Below are positions 9,356 through 20,218 of a stretch of DNA of 64,000 nucleotides, piece after piece. Below the pieces are notes generated by a model that made no database searches, was not told the origin of the DNA, and worked only from the letters and a program-made list of their open reading frames with translations. Numbering within the stretch: position 1 is the first letter of the stretch; every line of letters starts with the position of its first letter. Source of the DNA: Pseudomonas sp. TNT3 (GTDB taxonomy: Bacteria > Pseudomonadota > Gammaproteobacteria > Pseudomonadales > Pseudomonadaceae); contig NZ_WFGV02000006.1 in the NCBI RefSeq assembly GCF_010095445.2, forward strand, positions 1 to 64,000, given 5' to 3'. The translations under genes were made by a program, and so were the position numbers.

Positions 9356-9421
9356 AGTCTTTCTATACACTTACCCACTGGCCAGCTGCCTGAATTTGTC
9401 CATTAGGAGTGAAAACAAGGT

Positions 9422-9658
9422 ATGAGCACCATCGAAGAGCGCGTCAAGAAAATCGTTGCTGAGCAACTGGGCGTTAAAGAAGAAGAAGTGGTCAACACTG
9501 CTTCCTTCGTTGAAGACCTGGGTGCCGACTCCCTTGACACCGTTGAGCTGGTGATGGCTCTGGAAGAGGAATTCGAGACCGAAATCCCTGACGAAGAAGC
9601 TGAGAAGATCACTACCGTACAAGCTGCAATCGACTACGTTACTAGCCACCAGGCGTAA
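9422..9658 (+). CDS. acpP: Acyl carrier protein
   Basis: ACP carries growing acyl chains on a phosphopantetheine arm. The 78-residue acidic protein has the modification site [10 protein letters not shown] with S37, and the usual four-helix length. AGGAG is 14 nt before the ATG with a second purine stretch nearer. A strong terminator just after the gene would favour production of an acpP-only message, consistent with the abundance of ACP. Confidence 0.99.
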   Translation: MSTIEERVKKIVAEQLGVKEEEVVNTASFVEDLGADSLDTVELVMALEEEFETEIPDEEAEKITTVQAAIDYVTSHQA

Positions 9659-9686
9659 TAGTTTGTAATCGTTGCTTGCTGTCATG

Positions 9687-9725
9687 GAAAAACCGCACTG
9701 CCATCATGGCGTGCGGTTTTTTCTT
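9687..9725 (+). terminator. Intrinsic terminator between acpP and fabF
   Basis: AAAAACCGCAC pairs with GTGCGGTTTTTT around a short loop, followed by more T. It separates acpP from fabF inside the fab cluster and should attenuate read-through into fabF. Confidence 0.85.
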
Positions 9726-9766
9726 TAGGCCTCATGCAAAGTCGTCATTTGAAAAAGGAGAGTGCT

Positions 9767-11011
9767 GTGTCGCGTAGACGCGTCGTAGTCACCGGTATGG
9801 GTATGTTGTCGCCACTGGGCACGGATGTGCCGAGCAGTTGGCAGGGCATTCTGGCTGGCCGCAGTGGCATTGGTCTGATCGAACACACCGACCTTTCTGC
9901 CTATTCCACCCGTTTTGGCGGCTCGGTAAAGGGCTTCAATGTCGAGGAATACCTTTCGGTCAAGGAAGCGCGCAAGCTCGACCTGTTCATTCAATACGGC
10001 CTGGCTGCAGGGTTTCAGGCGGTACGCAACGCCGGCCTGGAAGTGACTGATGCCAATCGTGAACGCATCGGCGTAGCCATGGGTTCGGGTATTGGCGGCC
10101 TGACCAATATCGAAGAAACCAGCCGCACACTGCATGATTCCGGCCCACGACGGATTTCTCCGTTTTTCGTGCCTGGCTCGATCATCAATATGATTTCCGG
10201 CTTCCTGTCCATCCACCTTGGAGCACAGGGGCCTAACTACGCCATTGCCACGGCCTGTACCACCGGTACTCACTGTATTGGCATGGCGGCGCGCAACATC
10301 ATGTACGACGAAGCTGATGTGATGATTGCCGGCGGCGCCGAGATGGCCGCGTGCGGTCTGGGCATGGGCGGTTTCGGTGCCTCTCGTGCGCTGTCGACTC
10401 GCAACGACGAGCCGACCCGTGCCAGCCGTCCGTGGGACAAGGGCCGTGACGGCTTCGTGCTGTCTGACGGTGCCGGTGCTCTGGTTCTGGAAGAACTGGA
10501 ACACGCCAAGGCCCGTGGTGCGACGATCTACGCCGAGCTGATCGGTTTCGGCACCAGTGGCGATGCCTACCACATGACGTCGCCACCGGCTGACGGCGCG
10601 GGTGCTGCCCGTTGCATCACCAATGCGCTGCGCGATGCCAAGATCAATGGCGATCAGGTTCAGTACATCAACGCCCATGGTACCTCGACCTCCGCCGGTG
10701 ACCTGGCGGAAGCTTGTGCCATCAAGTCGGTGTTCGGCGATCACGCCTACAAGCTGGCCGTCAGTTCGACCAAGTCCATGACAGGTCACCTGTTGGGCGC
10801 CGCGGGTGCGGTCGAGGCGATCTTCAGCGTCCTGGCAATCAACAGCCAGGTAGCGCCGCCGACCATCAACCTCGATGAGCCGGACGAAGGTTGCGACCTC
10901 GATTTTGTGCCGCACACGGCGCGCAATATGGATATCGATGTTGTCCTGTCCAACTCCTTCGGGTTTGGCGGTACCAACGGCTCGCTGGTGTTCCGCCGGT
11001 TCGCTGAATGA
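9767..11011 (+). CDS. fabF: Beta-ketoacyl-ACP synthase II
   Basis: FabF condenses malonyl-ACP with acyl-ACP and has a role in temperature-dependent unsaturation. The 414-residue thiolase-fold enzyme has the nucleophile C164 (TACTTGTH), the first histidine in NAHGTST, the lysine in STKSMTGH with the second histidine, and GFGGTNGS near the end. The start is GTG at 9767 ([12 protein letters not shown]) with AGGAG 6 nt upstream. The stop overlaps the pabC start as ATGA. Confidence 0.97.
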   Translation: MSRRRVVVTGMGMLSPLGTDVPSSWQGILAGRSGIGLIEHTDLSAYSTRFGGSVKGFNVEEYLSVKEARKLDLFIQYGLAAGFQAVRNAGLEVTDANRERIGVAMGSGIGGLTNIEETSRTLHDSGPRRISPFFVPGSIINMISGFLSIHLGAQGPNYAIATACTTGTHCIGMAARNIMYDEADVMIAGGAEMAACGLGMGGFGASRALSTRNDEPTRASRPWDKGRDGFVLSDGAGALVLEELEHAKARGATIYAELIGFGTSGDAYHMTSPPADGAGAARCITNALRDAKINGDQVQYINAHGTSTSAGDLAEACAIKSVFGDHAYKLAVSSTKSMTGHLLGAAGAVEAIFSVLAINSQVAPPTINLDEPDEGCDLDFVPHTARNMDIDVVLSNSFGFGGTNGSLVFRRFAE

Positions 11012-11826
11012 TGGACAGCTGGGTCGACGGTCAGCCGGCTGACGCTCTGTCGCTGAAGGATCGCGGCCTGGCTTACGGCGATGGTCTGTTTGAGACCATT
11101 GCCGTGCGACGCGGACAACCTCTGTTACTGGATCGGCATCTGTCGCGCCTGATGGACGGTTGTTCGCGTCTGCGCATCGCTACCGACCATGATCTGGTTC
11201 GCGAGGAGCTGGTGGCCTTTGCCGCGATGCTGGGCGAGGGCGTGCTCAAGTTTATCCTCACCCGGGGCGACGGTTTGCGCGGTTACGCCGCTGATCCCTT
11301 GGCCCAAGGCCGACGCATTCTGCAAGGCAGCGCTGCGCCAGCTTATCCGGTCGACAATGCCGAGCAGGGCATTCGTCTATTCCCTTGTGTGACTCGCCTC
11401 TCCAGACAACCTTTGCTCGCCGGTCTCAAGCACCTGAATCGCCTTGAGCAGGTGATTGCGCGATCCGAATGGCAAGACACCGGGCATGCCGAAGGCCTGA
11501 TGCTCGATCATGCCGGACGTGTCATCGAGGGTGTGTTCAGCAACCTGTTCCTGGTGCGTAATGGTGTACTGATTACCGCCGATCTCAAGCGTTGTGGTGT
11601 CGCCGGCGTGATGCGTGCCGAATTATTGTTTCAAGCCGAGTCATTGGGGATGCCTACGCAAGTCACCGATATCACCCTCGAACAGCTGCAATGGGCTGAC
11701 GAAGTCTTTGTTTGCAACAGCGTTTATGGCATTTGGCCGGTGTGTGCCTACGCTGCACTGAGCTGGCCGGTTGGGCCGCTCACCCGTAAACTCCAAACCA
11801 TTGCCCGCGCGCTACTGGATGCTTGA
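11008..11826 (+). CDS. pabC: Aminodeoxychorismate lyase
   Basis: PabC releases pyruvate from 4-amino-4-deoxychorismate to give p-aminobenzoate for folate. The 272-residue fold-type IV PLP enzyme has the likely Schiff-base lysine K141 in LKHLNRLE and the family segments YGDGLFET and [13 protein letters not shown] at 11008 overlaps the fabF stop by 4 nt; a second ATG follows immediately. Position between fabF and mltG matches E. coli. Confidence 0.93.
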   Translation: MMDSWVDGQPADALSLKDRGLAYGDGLFETIAVRRGQPLLLDRHLSRLMDGCSRLRIATDHDLVREELVAFAAMLGEGVLKFILTRGDGLRGYAADPLAQGRRILQGSAAPAYPVDNAEQGIRLFPCVTRLSRQPLLAGLKHLNRLEQVIARSEWQDTGHAEGLMLDHAGRVIEGVFSNLFLVRNGVLITADLKRCGVAGVMRAELLFQAESLGMPTQVTDITLEQLQWADEVFVCNSVYGIWPVCAYAALSWPVGPLTRKLQTIARALLDA

Positions 11827-11829
11827 TTC

Positions 11830-13044
11830 GTGAGACGTAAATTCTTGCTACTGCTGGAAACCGGATTGGTTCTGGCAGGGCTGCTGTTGGGCGCTTCTGC
11901 CTGGAAAATCCATTCGGCGCTGGAACAGCCGCTGAACATCACCCAGGAAGAAATGCTGGAAGTGCCAAAAGGCACGACACCTACCCGTACCCTCTACCGA
12001 CTCGAAGCCGATGGCGTTATCAAAGACGCGTTCTGGCTTCGTGTCTATTGGCGCTTCAATCTCGCTCGACAACCCCTGCACAGTGGCGAATACCGCATGT
12101 TGCCCGGCATGACCGTAGAAGGGTTGATCGACCTGTGGAAGCGCGGCGAAGTTGTTCAGTACAGCGTGACGCTGGTTGAAGGCTGGAACTTCCATCAGGT
12201 TCGCGCGGCATTGGCCAAGGATGAAAAACTCGAGCAGACCCTCGATGGTTTGAGCGACGCCCAGGTGATGGAAAAACTCGGCCACGCCGGGATCTTTCCG
12301 GAGGGGCGCTTTTTCCCTGATACCTATCGTTTCGTTCGAGGAATGTCCGACGCCGAGCTGCTGAAGACGGCCTATGAACGCCTGGACGAAGTGCTCGCCA
12401 AGGAGTGGGAGCAGCGCGCCGCTGACGTGCCTTACACCGAACCTTATCAGGCGCTGATCATGGCCTCCCTGGTGGAAAAGGAAACCGGTGTGCCACAAGA
12501 GCGCGGGCAGATCGCCGGCGTATTTGTCCGGCGCATGGCCATGGGCATGCTGTTGCAGACGGACCCGACGGTGATCTACGGGCTTGGCGACCGCTACAGT
12601 GGCAAGTTGACCCGCGCCCATCTCAAGGAAGCGACGCCTTACAATACGTACGTGATCTCGGGTCTGCCGCCGACTCCGATTGCAATGGTCGGACGCGAAG
12701 CGATCCATGCGGCGTTGAATCCGGTGGCCGGCAACAGTCTGTATTTCGTTGCGCGTGGCGATGGCAGCCATGTGTTCTCTGACGATCTGGATGCGCACAA
12801 CACCGCGGTGCGTGAGTTCCAGATCAAGCGCCGCGCAGATTACCGTTCAAGTCCGGCGCCAGCTTCAGGGCCAGAAACGCAGAGTGCTGAAACGCCAGCG
12901 GGTGAAGCTCCGATCCCCGCCGCTTCACCCAATCCCGATCCCGAGGCATTGCCGCCAGAAGCGCCACAGCAGGTAGAACCCAATGAACCGGTACCTGCTC
13001 CCGCTTCCGAGCCGGATGCAACTGCGCCGCAAAGCCCGCAATGA
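11830..13044 (+). CDS. mltG: Endolytic murein transglycosylase MltG (YceG)
   Basis: MltG cleaves nascent glycan strands and is thought to terminate peptidoglycan polymerisation at the inner membrane. The 404-residue protein has an N-terminal membrane anchor (about 5-24), a LysM-like subdomain, and the YceG catalytic region with EKETG, which holds the catalytic glutamate, and YNTYVISGLPPTPI. It is about 60 residues longer than the E. coli protein because of a Pro/Ala/Glu-rich, apparently disordered tail (about 335-404). The start is GTG at 11830, 3 nt after pabC. Confidence 0.94.
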   Translation: MRRKFLLLLETGLVLAGLLLGASAWKIHSALEQPLNITQEEMLEVPKGTTPTRTLYRLEADGVIKDAFWLRVYWRFNLARQPLHSGEYRMLPGMTVEGLIDLWKRGEVVQYSVTLVEGWNFHQVRAALAKDEKLEQTLDGLSDAQVMEKLGHAGIFPEGRFFPDTYRFVRGMSDAELLKTAYERLDEVLAKEWEQRAADVPYTEPYQALIMASLVEKETGVPQERGQIAGVFVRRMAMGMLLQTDPTVIYGLGDRYSGKLTRAHLKEATPYNTYVISGLPPTPIAMVGREAIHAALNPVAGNSLYFVARGDGSHVFSDDLDAHNTAVREFQIKRRADYRSSPAPASGPETQSAETPAGEAPIPAASPNPDPEALPPEAPQQVEPNEPVPAPASEPDATAPQSPQ

Positions 13045-13054
13045 CACTGATTAA

Positions 13055-14675
<1,621 letters not shown>

Positions 14676-14717
14676 TCGAGTGTGCCTAGACTCTGAACAT
14701 CAGCAGTGGAGGTCAGC

Positions 14718-15074
14718 ATGAATGAACCCATCAACTCTGGACCGCGAAACGGCATCCTGTCCCTGACCATCAAGGACAAGTCGGTGCTGTACGCCGCCTA
14801 CATGCCCTTCATCAAGAATGGCGGACTGTTTATCCCGACCAACAAAAACTACAAGTTGGGCGATGAGGTATTCATGTTGCTGAACCTGATGGATGAGGCC
14901 GAGAAAATTCCAGTCGCCGGCAAGGTGACCTGGATCACACCCAAAGGTGCCCAGGGCAACCGGGCTGCCGGTGTTGGCGTTCAGTTCAACGACGGCGACA
15001 ACACGGCGCGAAATCGAATCGAAACCCATCTGGCCGGAGCGCTTAAATCCGACCGTCCCACCCATACGATGTAA
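14718..15074 (+). CDS. pilZ: PilZ domain protein, type IV pilus assembly
   Basis: The 118-residue single-domain protein corresponds to the founding PilZ (PA2960) by its place between holB and tatD. It has GGLFIPTNKNYKLGDEV and AGVGVQFNDGD but lacks the RxxxR N-terminal motif used for cyclic-di-GMP binding, as in the canonical PilZ. In P. aeruginosa PilZ is needed for twitching and acts with FimX and PilB. The ATG at 14718 has GGAGG upstream; an in-frame codon at 14706 would overlap this site. Confidence 0.9.
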   Translation: MNEPINSGPRNGILSLTIKDKSVLYAAYMPFIKNGGLFIPTNKNYKLGDEVFMLLNLMDEAEKIPVAGKVTWITPKGAQGNRAAGVGVQFNDGDNTARNRIETHLAGALKSDRPTHTM

Positions 15075-15089
15075 GTTGCAGCCTTTTTT

Positions 15090-15875
15090 ATGCTCGTAGA
15101 TTCCCATTGTCACCTTGATCGCCTTGACCTCGCCGCTCACAACGGCTCCCTGGATGCAGCACTCGATGCGGCCCGCGAGCGCGGAGTCGGACACTTTTTG
15201 TGTATCGGTGTCAGCGTCGACAACGCCGCCGACGTCAAAGCGCTCGCTGAGCGCTATGACGATGTCGATTGTTCGGTAGGCGTGCACCCGCTGGATGTAC
15301 AGCCGGATGCCGCGCCAGCGCTCGATTGGCTGTTGCGCGAGCTCAATCATCCACGTGTGGTCGCGATCGGGGAAACCGGTCTGGACTATCACTACGAGCC
15401 GGAAGCGGCAGAACTGCAGCAAGCGTCGTTCCGCCTGCACCTGCAGGCGGCGCAGCAAACCGGCAAGCCGGTCATCATCCATACCCGGGGTGCACGCGCC
15501 GACACCTTGAACCTGCTGCGAGAAGCCGCGCTGCCGCAAGCGGGCGTCCTGCATTGTTTCACCGAAGACTGGGACATGGCGAAAGCTGCATTGGACATGG
15601 GCTATTACATTTCCTTGTCCGGTATTGTCACTTTTCGCAATGCCGACGCGCTGCGCGATGTGGCCAGTAAGGTCCCGGCAGACCGTTTGCTGGTGGAAAC
15701 CGATTCTCCCTACCTTGCGCCGATCCCGCATCGCGGCAAGCCGAACCTGCCGCAATACGTGCGTGAGGTAGCGGAATTTCTGGCAATGTTGCGTGGTGAG
15801 ACTTACGAGCGATTTGCCGAGCAAACGACCGAAAATTTCAAGCGGCTGTTTCCGCTGGCGCACGTGAAAGGTTAA
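15090..15875 (+). CDS. tatD: TatD-family metal-dependent hydrolase (YcfH type)
   Basis: TatD-like enzymes are Mg2+-dependent deoxyribonucleases with a TIM barrel. The 261-residue protein has all metal ligands of the family: DSHCHLD near residue 4, the glutamate in GETGLDYHY, histidines in IIHTRGA and LHCFTEDW, and the aspartate in ETDSPYLAP. No good Shine-Dalgarno precedes the ATG 15 nt after pilZ, so translation is probably coupled. This is the last gene of the rpmF-fab-tmk run. Confidence 0.92.
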   Translation: MLVDSHCHLDRLDLAAHNGSLDAALDAARERGVGHFLCIGVSVDNAADVKALAERYDDVDCSVGVHPLDVQPDAAPALDWLLRELNHPRVVAIGETGLDYHYEPEAAELQQASFRLHLQAAQQTGKPVIIHTRGARADTLNLLREAALPQAGVLHCFTEDWDMAKAALDMGYYISLSGIVTFRNADALRDVASKVPADRLLVETDSPYLAPIPHRGKPNLPQYVREVAEFLAMLRGETYERFAEQTTENFKRLFPLAHVKG

Positions 15876-15885
15876 ATCGCAGGCA

Positions 15886-15922
15886 AAAAAAACCCGGGTT
15901 CTGGGGGGTGAATCCGGGTTAA
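15886..15922 (-). terminator. Terminator of the RgsA-like sRNA
   Basis: The stem AACCCGG/CCGGGTT with a loop of about 16 nt is followed by eight U only when read on the minus strand. On the plus strand, where tatD ends, there is no U-tract, so it belongs to the sRNA. Confidence 0.8.
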
Positions 15923-16003
15923 GACCATTAGGAGTAAAACAAAGATACGCGGTCCGTTGGTACCTTTATCAGCGTGACACTTGGGGGAGATGTCCCGCCG
16001 ACA
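15886..16003 (-). ncRNA. rgsA: RgsA-like small RNA (probable)
   Basis: On the minus strand a putative transcript of about 118 nt ends in a terminator formed by AACCCGG (15921-15915) and CCGGGTT (15898-15892) followed by eight U. Upstream are two CAATACT boxes (16025-16019 and 16015-16009), close to the RpoS -10 CTATACT. RgsA (P16) of P. aeruginosa and P. fluorescens is an RpoS-dependent sRNA of about 120 nt, affected by GacA, encoded between tatD (PA2959) and PA2957. Identity rests on synteny, size, promoter type and terminator, not on sequence alignment. It runs opposite to both neighbouring genes. Confidence 0.72.
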
Positions 16004-16217
16004 GTTGAAGTATTGATCAGTATTGCGCCGAGTCCAGTTTAGCCCGTCGGGTTTTTAAACAATTTTGGAATACGGGCGCTTCGGAAGAGTTCTCATCAAC
16101 GTACGACCCTGCAGGAAATCTACAAGAAACATAGATATGGTCGGATGATCCGTGCATTTTTGCGCAAGTTAGGCATAATACGCGGCTTCGAATTTTGACC
16201 CCTACAGACCTTTTCTT

Positions 16218-16856
16218 ATGCATAAAGAACCTCGTAAGGTCCGTGAGTTTCGTCGCCGCGAGCAAGAAATTCTCGATACCGCGCTCAAGCTGTTCCTCGA
16301 ACAAGGTGAAGACAGTGTCACCGTCGAGATGATTGCTGATGCCGTCGGTATCGGCAAAGGCACGATCTACAAGCACTTCAAATCCAAGGCCGAGATTTAC
16401 CTGCGCCTTATGCTCGATTACGAGCGTGATTTGAACGAGCTGTTGCATTCGGCTGATGTCGACAAGGACAAGGAAGCGCTGTCTCGCGCCTACTTCGAAT
16501 TCCGCATGCGCGATCCGCAACGCTATCGATTGTTCGATCGCCTGGAAGAAAAGGTGGTCAAGGGCAATCAGGTGCCTGAGATGGTCGAGGAGTTGCACAA
16601 GATCCGCGCCTCGAACTTCGAACGTCTGACCCTGCTGATCAAGGGCCGGATCAGCGAAGGCAAGCTCGAAGACGTGCCGCCTTACTTCCATTACTGCGCC
16701 TCCTGGGCGCTGGTGCATGGCGCGGTGGCGCTGTATCACTCGCCGTTCTGGAGCAATGTCCTGGAAGATCAGGAGGGTTTCTTCCAGTTCCTGATGGACA
16801 TCGGCGTGCGCATGGGTAACAAACGCAAGCGCGACCCCGACACTTCTGGTAGCTGA
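16218..16856 (+). CDS. TetR-family transcriptional regulator
   Basis: The 212-residue protein has a TetR DNA-binding domain at about 15-62, with helix-turn-helix VTVEMIADAVGIGKGTIYKHF, and a helical ligand domain. By synteny it corresponds to PA2957. It is flanked by the RgsA-like sRNA and a MoaA gene, and no operator could be assigned. The last residues (KRKRD) are basic. Ligand and targets are unknown. Confidence 0.9.
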   Translation: MHKEPRKVREFRRREQEILDTALKLFLEQGEDSVTVEMIADAVGIGKGTIYKHFKSKAEIYLRLMLDYERDLNELLHSADVDKDKEALSRAYFEFRMRDPQRYRLFDRLEEKVVKGNQVPEMVEELHKIRASNFERLTLLIKGRISEGKLEDVPPYFHYCASWALVHGAVALYHSPFWSNVLEDQEGFFQFLMDIGVRMGNKRKRDPDTSGS

Positions 16857-16936
16857 GCCATTCATTCGCCTTATTGCGCCATGATTTTGCTACATGGCGC
16901 AGTACCGCAGGAATATACTCAGGTTTGGGACTTGCT

Positions 16937-16962
16937 AAAACTTGATTTGTGAGTCAAGTTTT
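16937..16962. promoter_or_regulatory. Perfect inverted repeat upstream of moaA
   Basis: AAAACTTGA (16937-16945) and TCAAGTTTT (16954-16962) form 9-bp perfect arms with an 8-nt spacer, 34 nt before the moaA ATG and 80 nt after the TetR stop. It may be an operator, or a terminator of the TetR gene, since the right arm ends in four T. Confidence 0.55.
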
Positions 16963-16995
16963 ACGCGTTCTAATATCCCATTGCCGGAGTGATCC

Positions 16996-17964
16996 ATGAT
17001 CGTTGACCGTCAAGGCAGGCGTTTTCGCAATTTGCGGATCAGCCTGACCTCAGCCTGCAACTACGCGTGTACTTACTGTGTGCCAAACGGCAAGCGGCTG
17101 GTCGCTGCGCAGGATGAGCTGTCGGCAGAGGCCATGGCACGCGGCGTGGCGTATTTGATCGAGGCCGCCGGAATCGAGCGGTTACGGATCACCGGCGGCG
17201 AACCACTGGTCAGTCCCAAGCTCGAAGCCTTCATGACAGCCGTAGGGCAGATGGGGCTGGACGATATCAGCCTGACCACCAATGGCCAGTTGCTCGCGAA
17301 AAAACTCCCGCTTTTGGTTGATGCCGGAATCCGGCGCATCAACGTGTCACTCGATACCCTCGATGCCAGCGCATTCCGCAGTATTGCTCGCGGTGGTGAT
17401 CTGGCGACCGTGCTCGACGGCATGGATCAGGCCAGTTCAGCCGGCATCAAGATCAAGGTCAACATGGTGCCCCTGCGTGGACAGAATCTTGACCAGGTAA
17501 TGCCGCTGCTCGATTACTGCCTTGAGCGCGGGTATGAGCTGCGGTTTATCGAACTGATGCGCATGGGACATCTGGCCAGCGACTCCAACGCCTTTCTGCA
17601 ACAATTCGTCAGCCTGCAACAGTTGCTCAGCCTGATTGGTGAGCGCTACGAATACCTGCAAGCCGATGCGCCCGTTGATGCCACTGCGGTGCGCTATGAG
17701 GTTCCGGGGCTGGGCCACTTCGGCGTCATCGCCAACGAAAGCGTACCGTTCTGCCGCACCTGTTCGCGACTACGTCTGTCGTCGACGGGGTGGCTGCATG
17801 GCTGCCTGTCGTCGAGCAACCGTCACTATGTCGGCGACCTGCTGGATAAACCTCGTCATCAAGCGCTCCCAGCCTTGCAGCGACTTCTGGTGAAAGCCTT
17901 GGGCGACAAGCAGGAGGTGGCATTCTCAGGTGGTGCGACCGTCATGAAGATTATTGGTGGCTGA
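16996..17964 (+). CDS. moaA: GTP 3',8-cyclase MoaA (radical SAM)
   Basis: MoaA carries out the first step of molybdenum cofactor synthesis, converting GTP to 3',8-cH2GTP with two [4Fe-4S] clusters. The 322-residue protein has the radical SAM motif C21-x3-C25-x2-C28 and the C-terminal cluster C253-x2-C256-x13-C270, with a Gly-Gly C-terminus (IIGG). It stands alone here, away from other moa genes; pseudomonads often carry more than one MoaA, so this may be the second copy. Confidence 0.92.
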   Translation: MIVDRQGRRFRNLRISLTSACNYACTYCVPNGKRLVAAQDELSAEAMARGVAYLIEAAGIERLRITGGEPLVSPKLEAFMTAVGQMGLDDISLTTNGQLLAKKLPLLVDAGIRRINVSLDTLDASAFRSIARGGDLATVLDGMDQASSAGIKIKVNMVPLRGQNLDQVMPLLDYCLERGYELRFIELMRMGHLASDSNAFLQQFVSLQQLLSLIGERYEYLQADAPVDATAVRYEVPGLGHFGVIANESVPFCRTCSRLRLSSTGWLHGCLSSSNRHYVGDLLDKPRHQALPALQRLLVKALGDKQEVAFSGGATVMKIIGG

Positions 17965-18080
17965 TCTGCCTCAGGTCCGCATTTTATTTGAAAGACCCGT
18001 CATAGCCTCTTCGTGCTGGCGCGGAAGCTGCATCCAACGCCCATTCGCCGGTTTTCCGTCACCGGCCTCTGGAGGATAGG

Positions 18081-18689
18081 ATGCGTAGCCTGGTTTTGCT
18101 GCTGGCCATTTTGGCGCTTGGTGGCTGCATGAACGTCAGCGATATGGCCGAAGGGACTCGCTACCACATGAGCGACGCCGGTCTGCTTGACCATAGCGAC
18201 AGTCGCCGCGTGAATAACCTGCGTATTCAGCCGGACTCCTTCATCTACATCGCCCAGGGCGCCTTCGCGCCGCCTGGCAGCACCACCTACCCACGACCTA
18301 ACGTGATTGCCGAGGTCGCCTTCGATGGCTTCATCGAGTATTTCCCCATGGTTCGCCGTGCCCGCATGCCTGAAGGTCTTGATGAAGCCATGGGCGAAGC
18401 CCGGGCTGTCGGCGCGCACTATCTTCTGTACACGCGTTTCGCCAAGTCCGATGACCGTATCGGCAACTCGGACGAATGGCTCGATCAAGAGGCCGTGGAT
18501 CGGCTGGGCGTGGACACTGGCGTCATTCAGATCATGTTGATCGAGACCAGCACCCAGTATTTGATTGATACTGCACGCATCAAGAGTCGTGGCGGTTTGC
18601 TGACATTCCACGACACCAAGCCGGAAGACCTGATGGGCCCGCCACTGGAGCAATACGCGCGCAGCCTGCTGGGTCTAAGTGACCAATAA
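18081..18689 (+). CDS. DUF4823 family lipoprotein
   Basis: The 202-residue protein begins with a lipoprotein signal peptide ending LGGC (Cys14-15 region), so it is predicted to be lipid-anchored, probably in the outer membrane. The remainder matches the DUF4823 pattern ([10 protein letters not shown] and [17 protein letters not shown]), in which a conserved segment resembles other YfaZ/LpoB-like small envelope folds. GGAGG precedes the ATG. Function is unknown. It is 17 nt from the next gene. Confidence 0.8.
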   Translation: MRSLVLLLAILALGGCMNVSDMAEGTRYHMSDAGLLDHSDSRRVNNLRIQPDSFIYIAQGAFAPPGSTTYPRPNVIAEVAFDGFIEYFPMVRRARMPEGLDEAMGEARAVGAHYLLYTRFAKSDDRIGNSDEWLDQEAVDRLGVDTGVIQIMLIETSTQYLIDTARIKSRGGLLTFHDTKPEDLMGPPLEQYARSLLGLSDQ

Positions 18690-18706
18690 TTCATAAGGAG
18701 ATCGCC

Positions 18707-19267
18707 ATGAGCGGCCCGCAAAAAGCCAACGACCTGTTGGGGCAAATCCCCAAGACCAAAGGCTTGCCGCCGGTCCACCTGTGGAATCCCGACTTCTGCG
18801 GCGATATCGACATGCGCATCGCCCGGGACGGCACCTGGTATTACCTGGGCACGCCGATCGGACGTAAGCCGATGGTCAAGCTGTTCTCCACCATCATTCG
18901 CCGCGACGGCGATGATTACTTCCTGATTACCCCCGTCGAAAAGGTCGGTATCAAGGTCGACGATGCGCCGTTCGTGGCCATCGCCGTAGAGGTAGAAGGC
19001 GAGGGCGAGTCCCAGGTGCTGCGCTTTACCACCAACGTCGATGAGTTCGCCGAAGCGGGCGCCGAACACCCGATTCGCGTTGTCACAGACCCCGTCACCC
19101 AAGAGCCGGCGCCTTACGTGCACGTGCGCACCAACCTTGAAGCACTCATCCATCGCAATGTGTTTTACCAACTGGTGGAGCTGGCCGTGACCCGCGAAAT
19201 CGATGGGCAACATTGGTTGGGCGTGTGGAGCGGCGGAGAATTTTTCCCTATCGGTCTCGAACCCTGA
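18707..19267 (+). CDS. DUF1285 family protein
   Basis: A 186-residue soluble protein with no signal peptide. The DUF1285 family is recognisable from [30 protein letters not shown] and [16 protein letters not shown]. Structures of this family show two small beta-rich subdomains; no enzymatic role has been established. AAGGAG precedes the ATG. It probably shares a transcript with the lipoprotein gene. Confidence 0.82.
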   Translation: MSGPQKANDLLGQIPKTKGLPPVHLWNPDFCGDIDMRIARDGTWYYLGTPIGRKPMVKLFSTIIRRDGDDYFLITPVEKVGIKVDDAPFVAIAVEVEGEGESQVLRFTTNVDEFAEAGAEHPIRVVTDPVTQEPAPYVHVRTNLEALIHRNVFYQLVELAVTREIDGQHWLGVWSGGEFFPIGLEP

Positions 19268-19307
19268 TCGCTCCTGTAAGGCGCTCTGCGATTTCGAAAA
19301 AATCGAA

Positions 19308-19331
19308 TTGACACCCAATCATGTGATGATT
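19308..19331 (+). promoter_or_regulatory. Promoter and candidate operator of the FadR-type regulator
   Basis: TTGACA (19308-19313) stands 17 nt before a weak TAGCGT (-10). Between them lies the inverted repeat AATCAT-GTG-ATGATT (19317-19331), well placed for autorepression. The TCAT...ATGA half-sites also appear upstream of araF with a different spacing. Confidence 0.55.
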
Positions 19332-19368
19332 AGCGTAGACCTCCTTAGCGAACGGTTCCGGGGTCCCC

Positions 19369-20085
19369 ATGTCCAGCAGCTTTCACGCATCGACGGTCGA
19401 CTGGCTGGGTAGCTGGATCGCCGCTGGCCAGGTCAAGCCCGGTGAAACCCTCAAGGTAGAAGCCGACCTTGGCGAGCAGCTCGGTGTCAGCCGTACCGTC
19501 ATCCGCGAGGCCATCAAAACCCTGGTCGCCAAAGGCCTGCTCGAAGTCGGGCCCAAGGTGGGGACGCGGGTTCTGCCAGTGCGGCGCTGGAACCTGTTTG
19601 ATCCGCAAGTCGTAGGGTGGCTTTCGCGGAACGGGTTACCGGAAAACTTTGTCGACGATCTCCTCGACCTGCGCCGAACCATCGAGCCAATGGCCGTGCG
19701 TTGGGCGTGCGAAAGGGCCACGGTCGACCAGGTGCAAGCCATCCTGCAGGCCTACAACGCGCTGGAACGTGCGGTGGAAAGCGGCATCGATTACAACCGC
19801 GCAGACCAGTTCTTTCACGAATGCATCCTCGCCGCGAGCCACAACCAGTTCATCGAACAGATGGTCCCCGCGCTCGGCGCATTATTGGCTGTCTCGTTCG
19901 AGGTGTCCGCAGCCGACCCCGACGAATTGCGCCGCACCCTGCCGATCCATAAAGACATGGCCGACGCTATCGCCGCGCGGGATGCGGCGCGCGGTGTCTG
20001 GGCCTGCATGACCCTCATCGACAATGCCGATCTGGCTATCAAGCGGTTCTACCCACAAGTCATGGCTGACCGAAAAGCCAGCTGA
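19369..20085 (+). CDS. FadR-subfamily GntR regulator, DgoR-like
   Basis: The 238-residue protein has an N-terminal winged helix (about 10-75, with VSRTVIREAIKTL) and a C-terminal FCD ligand domain with metal-site histidines (FFHECILA and IHKDMADAI). The junction VGTRVLPVRRWNLFDPQVVGW resembles E. coli DgoR, the galactonate-responsive repressor. Genes downstream are sugar-oxidation and uptake genes. Regulation of both the SDR-araFGH and dgo loci is plausible but not shown. Confidence 0.85.
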   Translation: MSSSFHASTVDWLGSWIAAGQVKPGETLKVEADLGEQLGVSRTVIREAIKTLVAKGLLEVGPKVGTRVLPVRRWNLFDPQVVGWLSRNGLPENFVDDLLDLRRTIEPMAVRWACERATVDQVQAILQAYNALERAVESGIDYNRADQFFHECILAASHNQFIEQMVPALGALLAVSFEVSAADPDELRRTLPIHKDMADAIAARDAARGVWACMTLIDNADLAIKRFYPQVMADRKAS

Positions 20086-20102
20086 AAAAATACATTCTCC
20101 CC

Positions 20103-20190
20103 GTGGGAGCGAGCCTGCTCGCGATAAGGCCGGCAAATCCAGCAATGATGTTGACTGACACACCGTCATCGCGAGCAGGCTCACTCCCAC
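20103..20190. repeat. REPIN-type inverted repeat pair
   Basis: A 23-nt arm (20103-20125, starting GTGGGAGCGAG) is repeated in inverse at 20168-20190 with one mismatch, and 42 nt lie between. This is the common GTGGGAGC...GCTCGCGAT REP class of P. fluorescens strains. It lies between the FadR-type regulator and the lactonase gene. Confidence 0.85.
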
Positions 20191-20218
20191 CTAAAACAAG
20201 AACAATGCAGGAGGTTTC

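Noticed and set aside
15892..15921. Terminator of tatD
   Set aside because: The U-tract is on the minus strand only, so the stem-loop ends a minus-strand transcript.
20103..20190. CRISPR array
   Set aside because: The repeats are inverted pairs, not direct repeats with regular spacers; no cas gene is present.
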